NCBI GenBank assembly: GCA_001714685.2
Contig: MDTP02000054.1
Span: forward strand, 1-53,495
From: Methanosarcina sp. Ant1
Lineage (GTDB): Archaea > Halobacteriota > Methanosarcinia > Methanosarcinales > Methanosarcinaceae
Direction: 5' to 3'
Length of the DNA: 53,495 nt
A program made the position numbers and the translations under genes. Position 1 is the first letter of the stretch, and each line of letters starts with the position of its first letter. Shown here piece by piece: positions 36,845 to 45,816 of the stretch. Under the pieces are notes generated by a model. The model saw only the letters and a list, made by a program, of their open reading frames with translations. It had not been told where the DNA came from and did not search any database.

Positions 36845-38026
36845 ATGAAGATTTACAGTATTCCTGAAATTGCCCGGAACGTTTTTTGGGTTGGGGCAAA
36901 GGACTGGAACCGCAGAATGTTTGATGCTTTGATTCCGCTGCCCGAGGGGACAAGCTACAATGCTTATCTTGTGAAAGGAGAAGAAAAAACAGCGCTTATC
37001 GATACCGTGAATCCTGGTTTTGAAAAGGAGTTCGAAAATAAAATAAACATGATCTCCAATCTGGAAAAGCTTGACTACCTGATTATGAATCATGCCGAGC
37101 CCGACCATGCCAGTGCAATTCGTTATATCATGGATATGGCTCCTAACTCGGTGTTTGTTACGACGGATAAGGGAGTAAAAATGGCCAGTCTTTACCACGA
37201 GCTTCCTGAAGCCCGGGTAAAGGTTGTCGCCGATGGAGATAGCCTCGATCTGGGTGGGAAGACGCTTCGTTTCATAGAAGCACCCTGGCTCCACTGGCCT
37301 GAGACGATGTTCACATATCTGCCTGAAGATAAAGTCCTTTTTCCGTGCGACTTTTTCGGTGCCCACACTGCACAGGGAGTTTATGACGAAGACATTGAAG
37401 ACCTTATTCCTCTTGCAAAACGCTATTACGGGGAAATCATGATGCCTTTTGGGAAAATGGGGGCAAAAGCTCTTGAAAAAATAAAGGATCTTGATATCAA
37501 AATTATTGCACCGAGCCACGGCCCTATCTATAAAAACCCACAGCGTATACTTGAGCCTTATGCAAAATGGACTGCAGGGGAGACCGAAAATAAAGCCCTT
37601 ATTGTCTATGTCAGTATGTGGGGTTCCACAGCACAGATGGTCAGGACAATTGCAGAAACCCTTCTAAAAGAAGGCGTAGATATTCGAATGTATGACCTTG
37701 CAGTCTCAGATATAGGAGATGTTGCAAGGGAACTGGTTGATTCCCGTGCGATTATTCTTGGAACCCCGACTGTCCTTGGAGGCATGCACCCTCTTGCCCT
37801 TTACGGCACTTACCTTGTAAAAGCTCTCAACCCACCTGCAAAATACGGGGTTGTACTCGGATCTTTCGGCTGGGGCGGTGGGGCACTGAAACAGGCAGGC
37901 GAAATCCTGGCTCCTTCTAAAATGGAGATTGTGGGGACCCTTCAGGTGAAAGGTCGAGCCAGGGAAGAAGACTTAAAAAAGGTTGAGGAAATCGGCCGAG
38001 AGCTAGCTCAAAAAATGAAAACATAA
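36845..38026 (+). CDS. fprA: F420H2 oxidase / A-type flavoprotein FprA
   Basis: Reduces O2 to water with F420H2 in methanogens, a defence against oxygen. The N-terminal metallo-beta-lactamase-like domain holds the diiron site: NHAEPDHAS near residues 82-90, then CDFFGAH and PSHGPIY. The C-terminal flavodoxin domain starts near 255 with LIVYVSMWGSTAQM (FMN loop) and GSFGWGGGAL. The length of 393 residues is typical. GGGGG stands before the ATG. It is divergent from the glutamine synthetase. Confidence 0.95.
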   Translation: MKIYSIPEIARNVFWVGAKDWNRRMFDALIPLPEGTSYNAYLVKGEEKTALIDTVNPGFEKEFENKINMISNLEKLDYLIMNHAEPDHASAIRYIMDMAPNSVFVTTDKGVKMASLYHELPEARVKVVADGDSLDLGGKTLRFIEAPWLHWPETMFTYLPEDKVLFPCDFFGAHTAQGVYDEDIEDLIPLAKRYYGEIMMPFGKMGAKALEKIKDLDIKIIAPSHGPIYKNPQRILEPYAKWTAGETENKALIVYVSMWGSTAQMVRTIAETLLKEGVDIRMYDLAVSDIGDVARELVDSRAIILGTPTVLGGMHPLALYGTYLVKALNPPAKYGVVLGSFGWGGGALKQAGEILAPSKMEIVGTLQVKGRAREEDLKKVEEIGRELAQKMKT

Positions 38027-38113
38027 CTATGAGAATAATTGGATGAAGACTCATACCTGAGGAACATTATTTTAAGCATGCCTTTGAGGCTCCTTTCAGT
38101 CAGGATAAAACAA

Positions 38114-38968
38114 TTAGTCTGGCTGAGAGGGTTTACTTCGTTTTTTCAATAACACCTGTAGATTTCCGTAAAGGGAAATACCTAAAATTGCTCCCCATAA
38201 AGGCATGAGGCTTTCTGCTCCTGCTGCTCCTCCTAAAACTGCAGATAAACCTGCACTCAGAATGGCTGTCATCTGAGCTGCCCGCATCCGAAGTGAATCC
38301 AAAGGAATTCCTGTCAGGTCTCCTCTTGATTTTATTTTACGAGAGCTAAGGACATGGAGGATGAAAAGGAGAACTGCTGCAAGTATAAATAATCCTACCT
38401 CTGCGTCCAGCAAAATACTTTCTTTTCCTGGAGTTCTTATGAAAGCAAGTAATGAGAATATAAATGCGATAAGTCCAAAGATTCTGTTTTGACGGTTGGG
38501 CTCAGGTAGAAAAGAGTCCAGGAAAAATGCAAGCGCAGTAAATAAGCCGAAAATCCAGTTTCCCTGCGATGAAATCCAGCCTGAAAGCAGAAGTACCGCA
38601 ATGGAATCGGAAGTTTTTGAAGGTAAGCCAGTACTCCTGTTTACAATACGAATCAGCAGGATTTCCAGGAAGAGAGCAAGCAGAAAAGGGGAAGGAAAAA
38701 ACAGGAATCCTGCGCAACCCAAAAAAGCTGCAAAAAAAGCAGATCGTTCATTGTCCGGGTCCAGTTCCCTTGCAAAAGCCCAGGCCAAAAATACCGATGC
38801 TCCTCCTATTAAGCCTGAATATAAAGCCGAAGAAATGGCTTTTCCCAGGATAAGCTGAAAGCCTGCAGTTCCAAGGAGAAAGAGAAGGGTAATTTCCACA
38901 ATTATCCTGTTAGTGGGATAATTTAGGTCTATGGCGCGAGTAATTGAACTAAGCCTTTCAATCCTCAT
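38114..38968 (-). CDS. polytopic membrane protein of unknown function
   Basis: Not recognised. A 284-residue protein with about eight hydrophobic segments: around 28-45, 50-66, 83-105, 120-135, 140-155, 160-178, 193-212 and 240-270. A basic stretch SSRKIKSRGDL separates the last two. The N-terminus is cytoplasmic-looking and basic. GAGGTAAAA precedes ATG 38968. It is convergent with fprA and has no close neighbours. Confidence 0.7.
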   Translation of the reverse strand: MRIERLSSITRAIDLNYPTNRIIVEITLLFLLGTAGFQLILGKAISSALYSGLIGGASVFLAWAFARELDPDNERSAFFAAFLGCAGFLFFPSPFLLALFLEILLIRIVNRSTGLPSKTSDSIAVLLLSGWISSQGNWIFGLFTALAFFLDSFLPEPNRQNRIFGLIAFIFSLLAFIRTPGKESILLDAEVGLFILAAVLLFILHVLSSRKIKSRGDLTGIPLDSLRMRAAQMTAILSAGLSAVLGGAAGAESLMPLWGAILGISLYGNLQVLLKKRSKPSQPD

Positions 38969-40055
38969 TTTTACCTCAACGAATTATATACTCTTTTGAG
39001 ATTAGCTAAGGAATGTATGTACACTTGTACACTAATACTTCCTGATCTAAATTCAAAGATTTGGTTTGTGACATACTTTGGAATCGATTTACTAGAACTT
39101 AATAAGTTCGATGAAAAAGCCGAGCTTATCTATGAATCCCATAAGGAAGAATAGTAGAAGTTATACAATGGTAAGATAATAGCCATAGATATTGATGATG
39201 CTGATGCTAATGACCTTGAATCTGTTGGGAGCACATTGGAGATGTCGGTCTAGAGGCAAGGAGAGAGCAACCGGGTCATCAGATATTCATGCGCAGAGCA
39301 AGGAAAAATCTTGCCGTCGCCAGACTTTCGCGATTTTTCAGTAAAGTTAGTTCAGCCTCAAATTCTTTTCTATACTGCGGCTTAACCTTCCTTTAATTTC
39401 AAAGATATTTTAAAGTTAACTTCAAAAAAGAGAAGCTGTTTTCAAAAAATGATATGAAAAATAAACGGCCTTTTCAGATTTTTTCTTAAATTCTAACGAG
39501 TCTTCTGAGTTTTCTAGGCTGGAAGATGATATTCCCGGAAATCTTACAGAAATTCAGTAATCATGGAAAAATAACAGCCACCTATTCTATAATTTAAGAT
39601 TTATATTTTTTTAAAAAAATGGCTCAATCATATAATTAGTTATTTTAAAAAACAGATACTACAATTTAAGTTACAATTATACTTCTATAGGGGCGTTTTC
39701 TGAGCAATTTTTGTATTTATCTTCCTATATTTATTTATTATAAAATAACTAAATATTATATATAAGTTATGTATAAATGCAGTATTTTTACAAGAGCCTG
39801 CAAAGACTATATTTAACTCACTACACTAAATAATATTATCAAAATCAGACATTATAAGCCAAATTAACATTATGGATTTCGCTTTTATTTTGCAATGAAT
39901 GCTTTTATTTTACAGGAATGATTCTACAGATCTTGATTTTTTAAATTAATTTTTGCAGATTGTTGGCTGAATTACTTACGAAAGATTTATATTCTTATGA
40001 ATGATATTCTTATCGTTAATATAATAGTCACGCTATCAAGAATGGGTGATTTATT
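38969..40055. other. long spacer upstream of arlB1
   Basis: Contains the pseudogene at 39017-39253. The remaining 800 bp is AT-rich without credible genes and ends in the archaellin promoter: AAAGATTTATATTC at 39981-39994 is the TATA box, followed by GGGTGAT before ATG 40056. The length of the spacer suggests room for regulator binding at the archaellin promoter. Confidence 0.55.
39017..39253 (+). pseudogene. small gene remnant with two in-frame stops
   Basis: One frame of 79 codons begins ATG TAC ACT, reads LPDLNSKIWFVTYFGIDL and LNKFDEKAELIYESH, hits two adjacent TAGs, and continues in the same frame as LYNGKIIAIDIDDADANDLE to a TAG. The sense on both sides of the stops suggests a decayed gene. 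A more decayed fragment of its 5' part lies at 7619-7695. The FDEKAELIY...GKIIAIDI pattern is vaguely like DUF2283 proteins, which is a weak guess. Confidence 0.5.
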
Positions 40056-40727
40056 ATGAGTAATAGGTTCCTAAAAGACGAAAAAGGATTTACTGGGCTA
40101 GAAGCAGCAATAGTGCTGATAGCCTTTGTTGTCGTAGCTGCAGTATTCAGCTACGTCATGTTGGGAGCGGGTTTCTTTACAACCCAGAAAAGCCAGGAGG
40201 TCGTACATACTGGTGTACAGCAAGCAAGCAGCAGTATTGCACTTTCTGGAGATGTGATTGTGCGAGGATTCAATACATCCGCTGCTAATCAGATTACATT
40301 TTATATAACGAACACTGCCGGCGGAACTGCTGTAGACCTGGACAAGACAATACTTACCTACACAGATAGTAAAAGTTTTAAAACGAAATCATACGCTTTC
40401 GATAATAGTCCAGGAGCTATAGTTCAAGGATCGAGCAGCATTCCACCCACTTCTTGGGCAAAAACGAATGCGTGGCTTTATAATGGGATAATTGTTACTG
40501 ATAATTCAGCGACTAATGGTAACGGTGGAAGTGGTAACAATCTGCTTGAACCGGGTGAAAAGTATAAGGTAGTAGTTGATTTAACTTCATTGGTTACTGA
40601 TCCGAAATTACCCACAGTAAACGAAAAATTCACGATTGAGTTAAAACCATCAGAAGGTGCAGTACTTTATATTACAAGAACATTGCCTCCTGTCTTTGCA
40701 GCTAGTAATTATTATTCGGTTTACTGA
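40056..40727 (+). CDS. arlB1: Archaellin ArlB1
   Basis: Filament subunit of the archaellum. A class III signal peptide (MSNRFLKDEKG) precedes the cleavage site before FTGLEAAIVLIAFVVVAAVF, the hydrophobic helix that builds the filament core. The outer domain is beta-rich with Ser/Thr and Asn (possible N-glycosylation NTS and NNL regions). The length of 223 residues is usual. GGGTGAT precedes the ATG and a TATA box lies 65 bp upstream. The first 60 residues are nearly identical to arlB2, the rest diverges. Confidence 0.96.
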   Translation: MSNRFLKDEKGFTGLEAAIVLIAFVVVAAVFSYVMLGAGFFTTQKSQEVVHTGVQQASSSIALSGDVIVRGFNTSAANQITFYITNTAGGTAVDLDKTILTYTDSKSFKTKSYAFDNSPGAIVQGSSSIPPTSWAKTNAWLYNGIIVTDNSATNGNGGSGNNLLEPGEKYKVVVDLTSLVTDPKLPTVNEKFTIELKPSEGAVLYITRTLPPVFAASNYYSVY

Positions 40728-40738
40728 GGTGATCTGTT

Positions 40739-41347
40739 ATGAGTAATAAATTTGTAAAAAATGAAAAAGGTTTTACCGGGCTAGAAGCAGCAATTGTGCT
40801 GATAGCCTTTGTCGTCGTAGCTGCAGTATTCAGCTACGTCATGCTCGGAGCAGGTTTCTTTACAACCCAGAAGAGCCAGGAAGTTGTGCACACAGGTGTA
40901 ACGCAGGCAAGCAGTAGTGTTGAATTAAGTGGAAATGTAATTTCCCAAGGTGGAATTGAAGGTGCAGGAACTGTTCTGAACGAAATTGACACTGTTGATA
41001 TGTTCATGCAACTGACTTCAGGCGGTTCTGAGGTTGATATAGGTAAGACTCTTATTGTTGTATCAGCTCCGGGCATCCCACCAACTGAGTTAACATACGT
41101 TGCTGGTGTACCCACTGCTTCAAAATTCGGAATACGTGAAGCATTCAACGATAACGGTGATCTTATCGTAGACAAAGGAGAGACATTTGATATACAGATC
41201 GATCTAGACGCAATTGCAAATGCTGCTAGTACTACTATAGGAGCTAACAAGGATTTCACAGTTGAAATCAAACCTCCTAGTGGAGCACCCTATATTGTAC
41301 GCAGAGTAGCACCCCCAACAATTAAGGCAATAATGACACTCGTCTGA
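40739..41347 (+). CDS. arlB2: Archaellin ArlB2
   Basis: Second archaellin, 202 residues, with the same signal peptide and FTGLEAAIVLIAFVVVAAVF helix as ArlB1 and a different outer domain (GIPPTELTYVAGVP, DIQIDLDAIANA). GAGGTGAT precedes the ATG; only 11 bp separate it from arlB1, so both are on one message. The stop codon lies within a hairpin followed by a T-rich tract (41332-41371). Confidence 0.96.
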   Translation: MSNKFVKNEKGFTGLEAAIVLIAFVVVAAVFSYVMLGAGFFTTQKSQEVVHTGVTQASSSVELSGNVISQGGIEGAGTVLNEIDTVDMFMQLTSGGSEVDIGKTLIVVSAPGIPPTELTYVAGVPTASKFGIREAFNDNGDLIVDKGETFDIQIDLDAIANAASTTIGANKDFTVEIKPPSGAPYIVRRVAPPTIKAIMTLV

Positions 41348-41371
41348 GTGCCATTATCTTTTTATTTTTTT
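41332..41371 (+). terminator. hairpin and T-tract at the end of arlB2
   Basis: AATGACACTC and GAGTGCCATT form a stem of 4 + 5 bp around one mismatch, with loop GTCT. The stop TGA is inside. CTTTTTATTTTTTTAATTT follows. In archaea the T-tract alone can end transcription, and the hairpin may stabilise the arlB1-arlB2 message. Confidence 0.6.
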
Positions 41372-41455
41372 AATTTAGAAAAAAGGAAGAATATGGTAAA
41401 TCGATAACTGTAATATTTAATTTCAACTTTAATACGAAAAAAGAAGCTTAGAGCC

Positions 41456-41465
41456 TTTATATAAA
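41456..41465 (+). promoter_or_regulatory. TATA box of the arlCE-J operon
   Basis: CCTTTATATAAAC lies about 55 bp before the arlCE ATG (41519), in ideal position for a start near 41490. With the upstream hairpin and T-tract it implies that motor genes are transcribed apart from archaellin. Confidence 0.6.
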
Positions 41466-41518
41466 CTATTGATATTTCTGCCCAAGTTGGGTTTTGATGC
41501 TACAGTTTTGGTGATAGA

Positions 41519-42271
41519 ATGAATACGAAGGAAGCTTTCGACCAGTCCGATATTGATAGACTTGTAGCTTCAGCTGAAAGCGATACTATCGAATCCAAAG
41601 TTGAGAATCTTGAACAAGAGGTAGCTGAGATCAAAGGCTCTATAAAAGCTCTTCTTATGGATATCAGGGAAACGATGAGTGTTCTTGAAAATCCTTTCCA
41701 GGATATACAGGGTATTGCTAACATTTCCAGTGCTATAATAAATACTACTTCTAAACCTACTGAAAGCGATAACTTCGAAGATTATCGTAATGAAGAAGAA
41801 GCAAATCTTCGTAAAGTGGAAGCAAATCTTCATGCAGAAAAAATAAAAGAAAGCGAATCTGATGACATAGATATGGAATTAATTGAGCCCACTCCAAAGC
41901 GTCCTTTGGAAGATCTCAAACAAGCGGCTAAAATGCTGCCTAAAATACCTGACTCTAAACTTATTGATCCTATGTCCTTTTACAAGACTATTGTCTGGAG
42001 TAAGGACATGGTCGAGAAATATGATTATGAGACCATAAAGGAACTTGTTGAAATATTCTACCTTTTAGGTTATATTCAGAGTGATGTAAAGGAAATAGTT
42101 CTCAAACTTACTGAAATGCTGGATAAGAGCAATGACCTTGATAATGCAGTAATGGATCTCTATAGACTTTATCACATACTCCATCCGGAAGATTTGTCTC
42201 TTGATTCCAAAGTATTGGACTACGTTCTGAATGAAAATGATACGGTGAAAAACTTATGGCAAAGGAAGTAA
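41519..42271 (+). CDS. ArlC/ArlE-type archaellum fusion protein
   Basis: Part of the cytoplasmic ring that relays chemotaxis signals to the motor in euryarchaea. An N-terminal coiled coil (about 20-60: ESKVENLEQEVAEIKGSIKA) resembles FlaC. The C-terminal half (about 125-220, MSFYKTIVWSKDMVEKYD and IFYLLGYIQSDVKEIVLKL) is the Arch_fla_DE domain. In methanococci C, D and E are separate; here one 250-residue protein combines C and D/E, as the ArlCE fusions of haloarchaea do. GGTGAT precedes the ATG. It overlaps arlF by 16 bases. Confidence 0.85.
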   Translation: MNTKEAFDQSDIDRLVASAESDTIESKVENLEQEVAEIKGSIKALLMDIRETMSVLENPFQDIQGIANISSAIINTTSKPTESDNFEDYRNEEEANLRKVEANLHAEKIKESESDDIDMELIEPTPKRPLEDLKQAAKMLPKIPDSKLIDPMSFYKTIVWSKDMVEKYDYETIKELVEIFYLLGYIQSDVKEIVLKLTEMLDKSNDLDNAVMDLYRLYHILHPEDLSLDSKVLDYVLNENDTVKNLWQRK

Positions 42272-42732
42272 TAGTTACAGCGATACTCATAATATCGAGT
42301 GTTATAGCTGTAGTTGCCTTTGTCAATGCCATTGTTCCGTCTGTATATGACTTATCTAATTCTTATAACTCTCTTGCAAATAATATGGGAGATCAGCTTA
42401 AAACAGATATAGAAATTGTATTCATTCACCCGGATGGAAACAATGTTAATGTGTGGATAAAAAATGTCGGGTCAACAAATATACCTCTTTCACAGTTAAT
42501 ATATTCTGACATCTTTATTCTTTCTCCTTCAGGCTACTCGAATCCTGTTTTTCAATCCACTACTTCATATCCATCATGGAATTGCACCCTTGTGAATGAA
42601 AACGACGATATATGGAATCATGGGGAGACTCTAAACGTATCAATAAATTTTGATACTCTGCAAACTGGTAATTATCAGATGACATTTTTCCTTTACAATG
42701 GAGTGTCTGCATCGGATAAATTCTCAAAGTGA
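42256..42732 (+). CDS. arlF: ArlF archaellum stator component
   Basis: With ArlG anchors the motor to the S-layer outside the membrane. The 158-residue protein has an N-terminal helix (VIVTAILIISSVIAVVAFVNA) that inserts in the membrane, and a beta-sandwich domain starting near 50 (TDIEIVFIHPDGNNVNVWIKN). It starts inside the arlCE 3' end, and arlG follows by a few bases. Confidence 0.92.
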   Translation: MAKEVIVTAILIISSVIAVVAFVNAIVPSVYDLSNSYNSLANNMGDQLKTDIEIVFIHPDGNNVNVWIKNVGSTNIPLSQLIYSDIFILSPSGYSNPVFQSTTSYPSWNCTLVNENDDIWNHGETLNVSINFDTLQTGNYQMTFFLYNGVSASDKFSK

Positions 42733-42737
42733 TAACT

Positions 42738-43217
42738 ATGGGTCTCGATACAGTAATCGTGGCGTTCTTTGTAGTTGGAACGATTCTGGTTGTAGCAAGC
42801 ACTCTAACAATGGGTGCTAATAATCTCATTAAATCTTCTTACGAGGGATATAGTGCAACTACTCAAACGACAATGGATAGGCTTCACACCAATATAGAAA
42901 TCCATAATGTATGGTTTGATGGAACTAATTTTCATCTTACGGTCAATAACACCGGGGAGACCAAATTAAGTAACTTTGACCTGTGGGATATCATTGTAGT
43001 TAATGTAGAAAATGGGCATGCTTCCCATTTGAGTACAGATCAGTATATAATCACACCCATTGAAGATTTCGTAAATCCACGTATACTGGACCCACATGAA
43101 AGTATTGACATTGAATTAGTACCTGAACCTGAGTTTAATTCCGATGATAACTTACTTATAAAGATTATTACTGAAAATGGCCTTTCATCTTCAGTACATT
43201 ATTCATTAGGGGGATAA
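42738..43217 (+). CDS. arlG: ArlG archaellum stator component
   Basis: Partner of ArlF. An N-terminal helix (TVIVAFFVVGTILVVASTLT) is followed by a beta-sandwich with NIEIHNVWFDGTNFHLTVNN, parallel to ArlF. ATG 42738 is used; GTG 42729 is possible, but GTGAT at 42729 makes a good ribosome site for the ATG. It ends one base before arlH. Confidence 0.92.
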   Translation: MGLDTVIVAFFVVGTILVVASTLTMGANNLIKSSYEGYSATTQTTMDRLHTNIEIHNVWFDGTNFHLTVNNTGETKLSNFDLWDIIVVNVENGHASHLSTDQYIITPIEDFVNPRILDPHESIDIELVPEPEFNSDDNLLIKIITENGLSSSVHYSLGG

Positions 43218-43218
43218 A

Positions 43219-43935
43219 ATGGCACAAGAAGACGAGAAAAAAGGCATTCTTTCAAGTGGCAATGATGAAATTGATAAAAAGTTAGGTGAGGGCATTCCTT
43301 TAGGTTCTCTTGTGCTCATAGAAGGTGAAAACGATACTGGAAAGAGCGTTCTTTGCCAGCAGATGACCTATGGAGGATTGAATCAACTTCATAAAATAGC
43401 ATATTATACAACCGAGAATACCATCAAAAGTATGCTGGGGCAAATGGAAAGTTTGAGTCTTGATATCTCGGATTTTTATAGTTGGGGTTATTTTAGAATC
43501 TTTCCGGTTCATCTTGAAGGTGTTGAATGGACCTCCGATCAAATGAAAGGAACTTTGCATCTTCTTGCAACTCATCTTAAAAGCATAAGAGAAAGAGTCA
43601 TTATAATTGACTCTCTCACAATGTTTACTACTTATTCCGGTGAGGACGGTATATTTGAATTTCTTACAAAGCTGAAAAATTTTTGTGATAGAGGCTATAC
43701 AATCTTCGTCACCTTGCATCAACATGCTTTCAAAGAAGACACACTTGTAAGAGTACGGTCTTCATGCGATTGTCATTTATTTCTCAGAAAGGAGCAGCTC
43801 ACTGATAGATATATTAGCGTCATGGAAGTGTCAAAAATTAGAGGCGCTAAGAAAAGCACAGGCAATATAGTGAGTTTTGAAGTTCAACCTGGATATGGAA
43901 TAAGGATAATTCCGGTATCACAGGCCAGGGTATAA
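43219..43935 (+). CDS. arlH: ArlH, KaiC-like ATP-binding motor protein
   Basis: Binds the ArlI ring and regulates motor assembly. A RecA/KaiC-like fold with Walker A GENDTGKSVL at about residues 35-44 and a Walker B ending VIIIDSLTMFT near 135. The catalytic Glu expected after Walker B is replaced by Ser-Leu, consistent with an ATP-binding switch. The length of 238 residues is normal. GGGGG stands before the ATG. Confidence 0.95.
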   Translation: MAQEDEKKGILSSGNDEIDKKLGEGIPLGSLVLIEGENDTGKSVLCQQMTYGGLNQLHKIAYYTTENTIKSMLGQMESLSLDISDFYSWGYFRIFPVHLEGVEWTSDQMKGTLHLLATHLKSIRERVIIIDSLTMFTTYSGEDGIFEFLTKLKNFCDRGYTIFVTLHQHAFKEDTLVRVRSSCDCHLFLRKEQLTDRYISVMEVSKIRGAKKSTGNIVSFEVQPGYGIRIIPVSQARV

Positions 43936-43964
43936 CAAGCATTCAAAATCACATGGAGACTAGA

Positions 43965-45803
43965 ATGGATAGTATTGAGGATAAGCTCCGTATTGAAGAT
44001 GGTCGCGTAATGGGAATATACACAAATTTCCCGTTTAAGCCAAATAAGTATGAGGGGCACGACCATTCAAACCTAAAAACATGTAATCTTTACAAGCTCC
44101 TTCCCTTAGATATGAAAAAAGAAGTTGAAACTAATCTTCATCTTCTAGAGTACCTTCACATCCTGCCCATCGATACGATAGGTATACCTCGATACGTCTC
44201 TAAACTTGAATCAAAACATGGTGATATAGAGGAACCCAATCTGATTTACAAGGTCAACGACCAGACGTATGTACACATCTACCCAAATAAAAACGACGTT
44301 AGGAATTTCTACATTCCTATAGAACCTATACTTCTGACAGGAGTCGCAAGTCTCATTAAAGAACTGGAAAACAAACTTGTAGATCATCTTACCGGGATCG
44401 AGTTTGATCCTGAAAATGTGGAAGAAAAAGAGAAGATATTAAGGGAATCCCTGGATGATATTTGCATAATAGGCAATCAAAAGAGAGTTAATAATTCCAG
44501 CTCCGAGGTCGATAAATTCTCTGCTGCTAAATCCTTTTTAAATATAAATAAAAAAAAGGATAACCATATTCACCTCTCAAAAGAACATTATGAGGCTTTG
44601 AAATATTCAATTATCAGGGATAAAATAGGTGTGGGATTTCTTGATCCATATATACATGACAGTCATATTGAAGATATAACATGCAATGGTTTGGGGCCTA
44701 TTTTCATTGAACATAAGGTGTTCAAAGGTTTGAGAAGTGTTATTGAATTTAATAATAGTGACATACTCAATCAATACATTATAAGGCTTGCAGAAAGGAT
44801 TGGAAAACCTATAACTTTCAAGAATCCCATTGTGGACTCAACGCTCCCTGATGGATCAAGGATTAATATCGTTTTTGGTGACGATATCAGTAAAAACGGA
44901 AGCAATTTCACGATAAGAAAGTTCAGTGATATTCCATTCAGTATTCTTCAGGTCATAAAAAGCGGAACTATGAATTATATGCTTGCAGCTTATCTCTGGA
45001 TTCTCATCTCTGAAGGCATGAGCGGCTTTATATGCGGTGAAACCGCAAGCGGCAAAACAACTACATTGAATGGGATTACAGCATTTATAAATCCCGATTC
45101 AAAATTGGTTTCAATTGAGGACACCCCTGAACTGCAGATCCCTCACAAAAATTGGACAAGGGAAACCACAAGGGGCAGCACACGGAGTGGTAAGACTGGA
45201 GAAGGAAGCGGTTCAGATGTTACAATGTTTGATCTTCTCAAAGCAGCCTTGAGACAGAGGCCAAATTATATTCTTATCGGAGAAATCAGAGGAGTTGAAG
45301 GAAACGTAGCGTTTCAGGCTATGCAGACAGGACACCCTGTTATGTCAACTTTTCACGCAGCAACTGTGGAAAAATTAATCCAGAGACTTACAGCTGACCC
45401 TATTAGCATTCCCAAAACATATATAGATAATCTTAATTTTGTTTTAATCCAATCTGCGGTCAGGAGACCGGATGGAAAACTTGTGAGAAGAGTAATTAGT
45501 GTAAATGAGATTCTCGGATTTAATCCGGATAAAGGTGGAATTTCATTCATAGAAGCTTTCTCCTGGGATCCTGTTTCTGATTCCTTTGTTTTCAGTGGTA
45601 AGGGCAGTTCATACCTTCTTGAGCAAAAAATAGCTACAAGGCTTGGAATTCCTGCTAAGAAAAAGAAAATAATTTATGATGAAGTTGAAAAAAGAGCAAA
45701 AATATTGGAGAAACTGAGTAATGAAGGGATTGTAGGTTATTATGATTTCTTTAATACTGTTGCAAAGATTACAAAACATGGTATATTGAGAATTCAGTTC
45801 TAA
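43965..45803 (+). CDS. arlI: ArlI, hexameric motor ATPase
   Basis: Powers assembly and rotation of the archaellum. It is a type IV/secretion ATPase family member of about 612 residues. The N-terminal part (to about 220) is variable. ARLI core landmarks are FTIRKFSDIPFSILQVIKSG, Walker A GETASGKTTTLN near 358, Asp box and Walker B ILIGEIRGVEG near 436, and TFHAATVEKLIQRL. I prefer ATG 43965, preceded by GGAG at six bases, over 43953. arlJ follows after 13 bases. Confidence 0.95.
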   Translation: MDSIEDKLRIEDGRVMGIYTNFPFKPNKYEGHDHSNLKTCNLYKLLPLDMKKEVETNLHLLEYLHILPIDTIGIPRYVSKLESKHGDIEEPNLIYKVNDQTYVHIYPNKNDVRNFYIPIEPILLTGVASLIKELENKLVDHLTGIEFDPENVEEKEKILRESLDDICIIGNQKRVNNSSSEVDKFSAAKSFLNINKKKDNHIHLSKEHYEALKYSIIRDKIGVGFLDPYIHDSHIEDITCNGLGPIFIEHKVFKGLRSVIEFNNSDILNQYIIRLAERIGKPITFKNPIVDSTLPDGSRINIVFGDDISKNGSNFTIRKFSDIPFSILQVIKSGTMNYMLAAYLWILISEGMSGFICGETASGKTTTLNGITAFINPDSKLVSIEDTPELQIPHKNWTRETTRGSTRSGKTGEGSGSDVTMFDLLKAALRQRPNYILIGEIRGVEGNVAFQAMQTGHPVMSTFHAATVEKLIQRLTADPISIPKTYIDNLNFVLIQSAVRRPDGKLVRRVISVNEILGFNPDKGGISFIEAFSWDPVSDSFVFSGKGSSYLLEQKIATRLGIPAKKKKIIYDEVEKRAKILEKLSNEGIVGYYDFFNTVAKITKHGILRIQF

Positions 45804-45816
45804 ACCGGTGATTTAG

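Noticed and set aside
36746-37519. 257-codon minus-strand frame
   Set aside because: Shadow of fprA, whose motifs are clear on the plus strand.
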